From Cervus elaphus (Eukaryota; Chordata; Mammalia; Artiodactyla; Cervidae): a stretch of 64,000 nucleotides of DNA. The notes beneath the pieces were generated by a model, which did no database searches, was not told where the DNA came from, and was given only the letters and a program-made list of their open reading frames with translations. Within the stretch, counting starts at the first letter, position 1; each line of letters begins with the position of its first letter. Positions 60,049 through 64,000 of this stretch are shown piece after piece. The stretch lies in contig NC_057828.1 of assembly GCF_910594005.1 (NCBI RefSeq), positions 4,662,235-4,726,234 on the forward strand. Direction: 5' to 3'. Made by a program: the position numbers and the translations under genes.

Positions 60049-60688
60049 GTACAAGACAGTGGTGACGCCTCGAAGGGCTGTGGTGGCCATCACGGGCTGC
60101 TGGGTTCTCTCCTTCGTGGTGGGCCTGACGCCCATGTTCGGCTGGAACAACCTGAGTGTGGTGGAGCGGGACTGGCTGGCCAACGGCAGCGTGGGCGAGC
60201 CTGTGATCGAGTGCCAGTTCGAGAAGGTCATCAGCATGGAGTACATGGTCTACTTCAACTTCTTTGTGTGGGTGCTGCCCCCGCTGCTGCTCATGGTCCT
60301 CATCTACATGGAGGTCTTCTACCTGATCCGCAAGCAGCTCAACAAGAAGGTGTCGGCCTCCTCTGGAGACCCACAGAAGTACTATGGGAAGGAGCTGAAG
60401 ATCGCCAAGTCGCTGGCCCTCATCCTCTTCCTCTTTGCCCTCAGCTGGCTGCCCTTGCACATCCTCAACTGCGTCACCCTCTTCTGCCCCTCCTGCCACA
60501 TGCCCAGGATCCTCATATACATCGCCATCTTCCTCTCACACGGCAACTCGGCCATGAACCCCATCGTCTACGCCTTCCGCATCCAGAAGTTTCGAGTGAC
60601 CTTCCTTAAGATCTGGAACGACCACTTCCGCTGCCGGCCTGCACCCCCTGTTGACGAGGATCCCCCAGCAGAGAGGCCCGATGACTAG
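60049..60688 (+). CDS. ADORA1: Adenosine A1 receptor, coding exon 2 (residues 114-326)
   Basis: 640 bases that complete the receptor: 341 + 640 = 981, exactly 326 codons plus the TAG stop at 60686-60688. The exon covers intracellular loop 2, TM4, extracellular loop 2 with the NGS glycosylation site at Asn159 and Cys169 of the disulfide to Cys80, ligand-contact residues Phe171 and Glu172, TM5, intracellular loop 3, TM6 with Trp247 and Asn254, TM7 with His278 and the NPIVY motif (284-288), and a short C tail with Cys309, the palmitoylation site known in the family. Position 270 is Ile and 277 is Ser where the human receptor has Thr at 277. The usual length of mammalian A1 receptors is 326 residues, so the gene is intact. 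Partners known for the family are Gi/o proteins. Confidence 0.98.
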
Positions 60689-62020
60689 ACTCCCCCTCCC
60701 GCCCCGCCTTGCCCGTGTCTGGGGCGTCTCAGCCCAGGGCTCCCCTCCCTGCTATCCCACTCGTCTCCCTTGTCTCTCCCTGCTGTGGGCTGTGGGCTGT
60801 GGCTGTGACCCGCCCCTCACGGTCCTGGGGGAGGTGTGGGAGGTCAGTCCATGGGGAAAGAACCAGGTAACCTGAGGGAAAGAGGAAAGTGGCTCGTGCT
60901 TCCCCATCTGCAAGATCAACCCAAGGCAGCCTGAGCGGGCCTGAGACCCTGAGACTGCCCTGGGACCACATAGGCCAGAAGAGCAAGCTCAACTCCCATA
61001 GCAGGCAGGACAGCGGCTTGTCTGACTTAGGTGCTGGGGTTACAGCCCTGGGACCCAGCTTAAGGAGAGAAGCTCCCTACCAAGACGGAGAGAAGGAGAG
61101 AAAGAGAGAAAGTGGATGTCCTGGCCTTGTTTTCTCTCCTGTTCTGCAGGAGAAGGTGGCCAGAGCCACTGACAGGCAGGAATCAAGACGCCTTTAGTCC
61201 CCACCTCCCACAGCTCTGAGTTCCTGGCCATGACGCTTGCCAGGGTGCCTGCTCTCCTCACCACAGGGATTCCAAGGTTATACTTGCGAGAGGCAGAAAG
61301 AACGGGTCCAGAAACAATTTCCAGTATTTGCTTTATTCTCCACTAGTGCTTGGGCCCTGAGTGGGGGCTCCACGCCCCCTGGAGCAAGTGTGGAATAGTA
61401 GGTGTGGGCCTCAAACAGCCACAAGGCAGAAGCATTGAGCCCTGATTCTTGCCCTGAGCATCCCAAGTAAGAGAATGAAGTGTCACAGCTTGTCATCTGG
61501 GCCACCAGCTCTACCAGCTCCATCAGCCCTCTGTGCTGGGCACCCTCCTAGGTGACACCCCTCTTTGCTGCTTCTGGGCCAAATAGAGAGGGGAACTCCA
61601 GACCTGTCAACTCTTGGGAACATGCTGCCTGCCTGGCGAGGAGGCAAACAAGAGAAGGTGAGCTGCCATGGGCACTGTGGGATGAGTGTGACAGGCTGCT
61701 CAGGCCGGAGGAGATTCCCCTCCGGAGTGTGTGGACAGGAAAGTCTTACCGGATTTTAAGTACCCTCAGCACCCCTAGCACTTAGCACTACATTCACGGG
61801 CTTTGAGGCTCTGTTGCAGAGTCTAGGCCTTTAGACTAGACCTTTCGGGAAGGGTCTACTCCTGGCCCAAACCAAAGCTCCTTATACAGAGGAGTGAGGG
61901 GCCAGGTTCTAAGTGTGAACAGCAGCTCCAGGGCTGATTCCAGGCCCTTCCCTCTCTCAGGCGGGATGTCCCCTGGCTCCCAGGGAGGGTCACTTGACTA
62001 ATAAAAGACTGTCAGCCCTC
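60689..62020 (+). other. ADORA1: ADORA1 3' UTR
   Basis: About 1.3 kb from the stop to a predicted cleavage site shortly after AATAAA at 62000-62005, with a GT-rich stretch downstream (62081-62093). No repeat is inserted. A minus-strand AATAAA (plus 61332-61337) lies inside it. The exact end needs transcript data. Confidence 0.65.
62000..62005 (+). terminator. ADORA1: ADORA1 polyadenylation signal AATAAA
   Basis: A canonical hexamer about 1.31 kb after the stop, with GT-rich DNA some 80 bases further on. The position agrees with a tail-to-tail gap to MYBPH of a few hundred bases. Confidence 0.7.
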
Positions 62021-62379
62021 ATGGAGAATGCACCTCACCACTGAGGGAAACAGACAACCTCAACAGAGAGAAATCAGTGGTGGTGTCTGGGGAGAAATGA
62101 AGGGAATGGGGAGGGCATGGAGGCGTTTGGAGCAAGAAGGGTTCCAGAGAAGGGTGTGTCTGTTCCTGTAGTTATCCTCTAAGTGCAGCAAACTCTGAAT
62201 GTGAAACAAGATCCTAAAAGATCTCATATCTGGAAAACCCCCATGAGATCATGGGTCCCCTCCCACTGAACCTTCCTCCTGGTGTCAGAGGTGGAGACTC
62301 CCCCATGGGGACATATTCAGCCCACCCTCCTGGGGACACAGTGCCCATCACGCTGACCTCACTGTCACAGAGGCGCTGC

Positions 62380-62670
62380 ACCATAACACCAAACACCTTT
62401 ATTCAAGTGCTTCCGGCCCAGCATACGACTCTGCAGGAGGGCTCCGATCTTTGCACCTTCCAGGGCTCCTGGTGTCTAGGAAGCCTGTACAGGGGCCTGC
62501 TAGGCCCGCTCCCAGTGGAGGGACAGAGGCGAGGCAGGTACCAAGGAGCAAAGCCATCAGCTGTCGCTATGATGTGAAGATCTCGGGCCTCTGAGGCGCT
62601 CGACTCTGGGCCTGGCGGCCCTGACCCCTCAGGCCTGCGGCGCCTGGCAGAGAACATTTCACAAGCCCCG
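62380..62670 (-). other. MYBPH: MYBPH last exon (3' UTR only)
   Basis: On the minus strand the acceptor 'ctctgcctgacag' precedes 62670, and the exon runs to a cleavage site just past the AATAAA at 62398-62403, followed by a GT-rich stretch ('ggtgtttggtgttatggtg'). It contains no coding sequence because the stop lies in the preceding exon. The splice assignment is a prediction. Confidence 0.65.
62398..62403 (-). terminator. MYBPH: MYBPH polyadenylation signal AATAAA
   Basis: A canonical hexamer on the minus strand followed within 10-30 bases by a GT-rich downstream element. Confidence 0.8.
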
Positions 62671-63161
62671 CTGTCAGGCAGAGCTGGGCGACGTGCGCCT
62701 GCTGAAGAGGTGACATGGGGGAGAACACCTCCCTTCCCGGCCCCCCTCCCCTCAGGCTTTAGACCTGCAGCCCGGGCTCCAGCTCTGCCCCCACAACTCT
62801 AGGGTACACCCTCACCCTTCAGAACCTCAGATCCACCTGGGAAGGGCAGTCAGGGCACGGTTGTTTCTGCTACTTTTCTGGCTGAGGAAATTACCCCATG
62901 GGGATGCCCTGGCCTGAGGCCATTCAGAGTCAGGACTAGAGCCTGCCCTGTGCCCGTCCCCTGGATGCCCATGCCTTCCAGGCCTTGCCAGCATCACCCT
63001 ACTGTGCTGGGTCTTCAGAGCACCACCGGGACTGCGCAGGTACCTTGCCTGTGGCTGCAGATTTATGCTCAGAGCTGACTGCCACCCTCCCTTCCTAAGC
63101 CCACCCCTGCCCCAGGCCTCCACCCCCAGAAGCAGGAGAGGGGGTGCATGCAGTTACTTAC

Positions 63162-63212
63162 CTTTCTCCTCTTCACAGCTTCCACCAGAGGCTCCTCAGT
63201 GTGTGGCTGAGG
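63162..63212 (-). CDS. MYBPH: MYBPH penultimate exon: last five residues, stop and start of 3' UTR
   Basis: The acceptor AG is at plus 63213-63214. The first base pair completes a codon begun in the previous exon, giving Val-Lys-Ala-Ser-Ala-Thr-His and a TGA stop at 63198-63196. This agrees with the C-terminal ending known for the human protein except for the Thr. The rest of the exon is untranslated and ends at a GTAAGT donor (plus 63156-63161). The stop is 34 bases before that junction, short enough to avoid nonsense-mediated decay by the usual 50-55-base rule. A second in-phase acceptor (AG just before plus 63224) would instead extend the protein without this stop, but it is less consistent with the family. 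Confidence 0.85.
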
Positions 63213-63536
63213 CTGGGACAGACCTGAAGGTTAGAGCTCAGGGAGGGGGCGGGTGTCTGCTGGGGACCCAAGTGCAGGGTGGGAGACAGTGAGTCTCACA
63301 CCCTCACCCCAGTGAGCCGTGTGTCTGCGAGGCAGACTCCAGCCCTCCTTTTCCCGCACTGGGCCATCCTCCCTCTTGGAAAGTCCTCCCAAGAGCCTGA
63401 CCTCTGTCTTTACTACCCTCATCTTGCCTTGATTTTCAGTGCTCAGCCTCATCTAGTCCAGAAGGAGAAAACACGGCTTCTCCTGGTCTCCCATGCATCA
63501 GAAGATTCCTAAAAAGCAACCTCTCTCAATCCTCAC

Positions 63537-63723
63537 CTTTCACCTCCAGCCGGCAGTCCACAGACGCCTCCCCCAGCACATTGATGGCCTTGCAGGTGTA
63601 AACTCCGGAATCAAAGGGGCTGGGTTTCCGGATCTCTAGGGTGCAGACACCTTGCTCAGAGAGAGCTCGGTATTTGGGATCACCCTGGATGTCCATCTTG
63701 TTTTTCATCCAGATGATCTTGGG
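63537..63723 (-). CDS. MYBPH: MYBPH exon encoding most of the C-terminal Ig domain
   Basis: 187 bases with a good acceptor (pyrimidines plus CCCCCAG) and a GTGAGG donor. It encodes 62 residues plus one base. It begins PKIIWMKNKM, with the buried Trp of an I-set immunoglobulin domain, and contains the D-x-G-x-Y-x-C motif (DSGVYTC). Together with the Cys in the preceding exon this completes the domain. Myosin-binding protein H is a skeletal-muscle thick-filament protein with fibronectin-III and immunoglobulin domains, and this domain is known to bind myosin. The match to the human family sequence is high. Confidence 0.95.
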
Positions 63724-63848
63724 CTGGGGGAGCAAGGTCAGAGAGAGCTGGGAAGGGTGTGGGCCAGGATGAAGCCCCCGAAAGCCACCTTCAGGCTTAG
63801 GCAGAGTTGTCTGGAAAGACTGTGCAGCCCCAGTGCCCCTGCCCTCAC

Positions 63849-64000
63849 CTTGGGTGAAGCTCTGACACTGCAAGAGAGCTGCGTGCTGTAGCCGGGGGTG
63901 GAGGTGTGGTCGGCCAGGGGCTGAGTGAAGGAGGGCGCTTCTGAGAAGTCTCGCTCAACAAAGCTTTTGGGTTTGGCAACAACATCTGGTTTCAGGGGAG
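63849..64000 (-). CDS. MYBPH: MYBPH exon, partial: linker and start of the C-terminal Ig domain
   Basis: Reading on from the window edge, the minus strand gives about 50 residues ending Ala-Ser-Pro-Lys before a GTGAGG donor, so the exon joins 63723 in phase 0. It includes the linker sequence with 'KPKSFVERDF' and then the first strand with the conserved Cys ('QLSCSVR'). The 5' end of the exon is outside the window, and the first 15 bases or so at the edge may be intron. The earlier domains of the protein (FN3-Ig-FN3) lie further right. Confidence 0.93.

Noticed and set aside
63162..63223. Alternative acceptor (AG just before plus 63224) giving a longer MYBPH C terminus
   Set aside because: The resulting frame runs to the donor without a stop and departs from the family ending; the acceptor at 63213-63214 gives the expected terminus.

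Overview
This window is nuclear DNA from a ruminant, most likely cattle or a close relative. The evidence is the repeat content: BovB (RTE-type) LINEs, tRNA-Glu-derived Bov-tA, Bov-A2 and CHR SINEs, and ruminant L1 are scattered throughout, alongside ancient mammalian MIR and L2. Only two protein-coding genes are supported, and they form the conserved mammalian pair ADORA1 and MYBPH (human 1q32; expected on cattle chromosome 16). No bacterial-style system, CRISPR array, operon or true tRNA/rRNA gene is present.

Layout. 1-23 kb is intergenic sequence upstream of ADORA1: an L1 fragment on the minus strand (1-2.55 kb), older L1, L2 and MIR fragments, several Bov SINEs, and a 9.5-kb zone (13.05-22.6 kb) that looks like a decayed endogenous retrovirus on the minus strand, broken up by a nearly full-length BovB and several SINEs. 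23.2-24.65 kb is the GC-rich ADORA1 5' region, with two candidate untranslated first exons that end at good splice donors (23757 and 24251). Coding exon 1 is 24655-24995, followed by a 35,053-bp intron; coding exon 2 is 60049-60688. Spliced, they give exactly 326 residues plus a stop, an intact adenosine A1 receptor.

The large intron (24996-60048) holds nested transposons: an L2 on the minus strand split by an L1, which is itself split by a BovB with an 11-bp target-site duplication. It also holds a 54-bp perfect palindrome, a (GT)62 microsatellite, a 13/14-bp minisatellite and an intronic CpG-rich patch. The ADORA1 3' UTR probably ends near 62020 (AATAAA at 62000-62005). MYBPH lies tail-to-tail on the minus strand. 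Its 3' end (AATAAA at 62398-62403), a spliced 3' UTR, and the exons for the C-terminal immunoglobulin domain are present up to the window edge; the rest of the gene lies beyond 64000.

The two genes are not known to act together. ADORA1 encodes a Gi/o-coupled receptor of the plasma membrane; MYBPH encodes a thick-filament protein of muscle. What they share here is a convergent arrangement with only about 0.36 kb between their predicted poly(A) sites. I found no undescribed biological system. The most interesting observations are the upstream ORFs in ADORA1 exon 1B, the perfect palindrome beside a SINE, the nested-repeat tower, and the split retroviral remnant.
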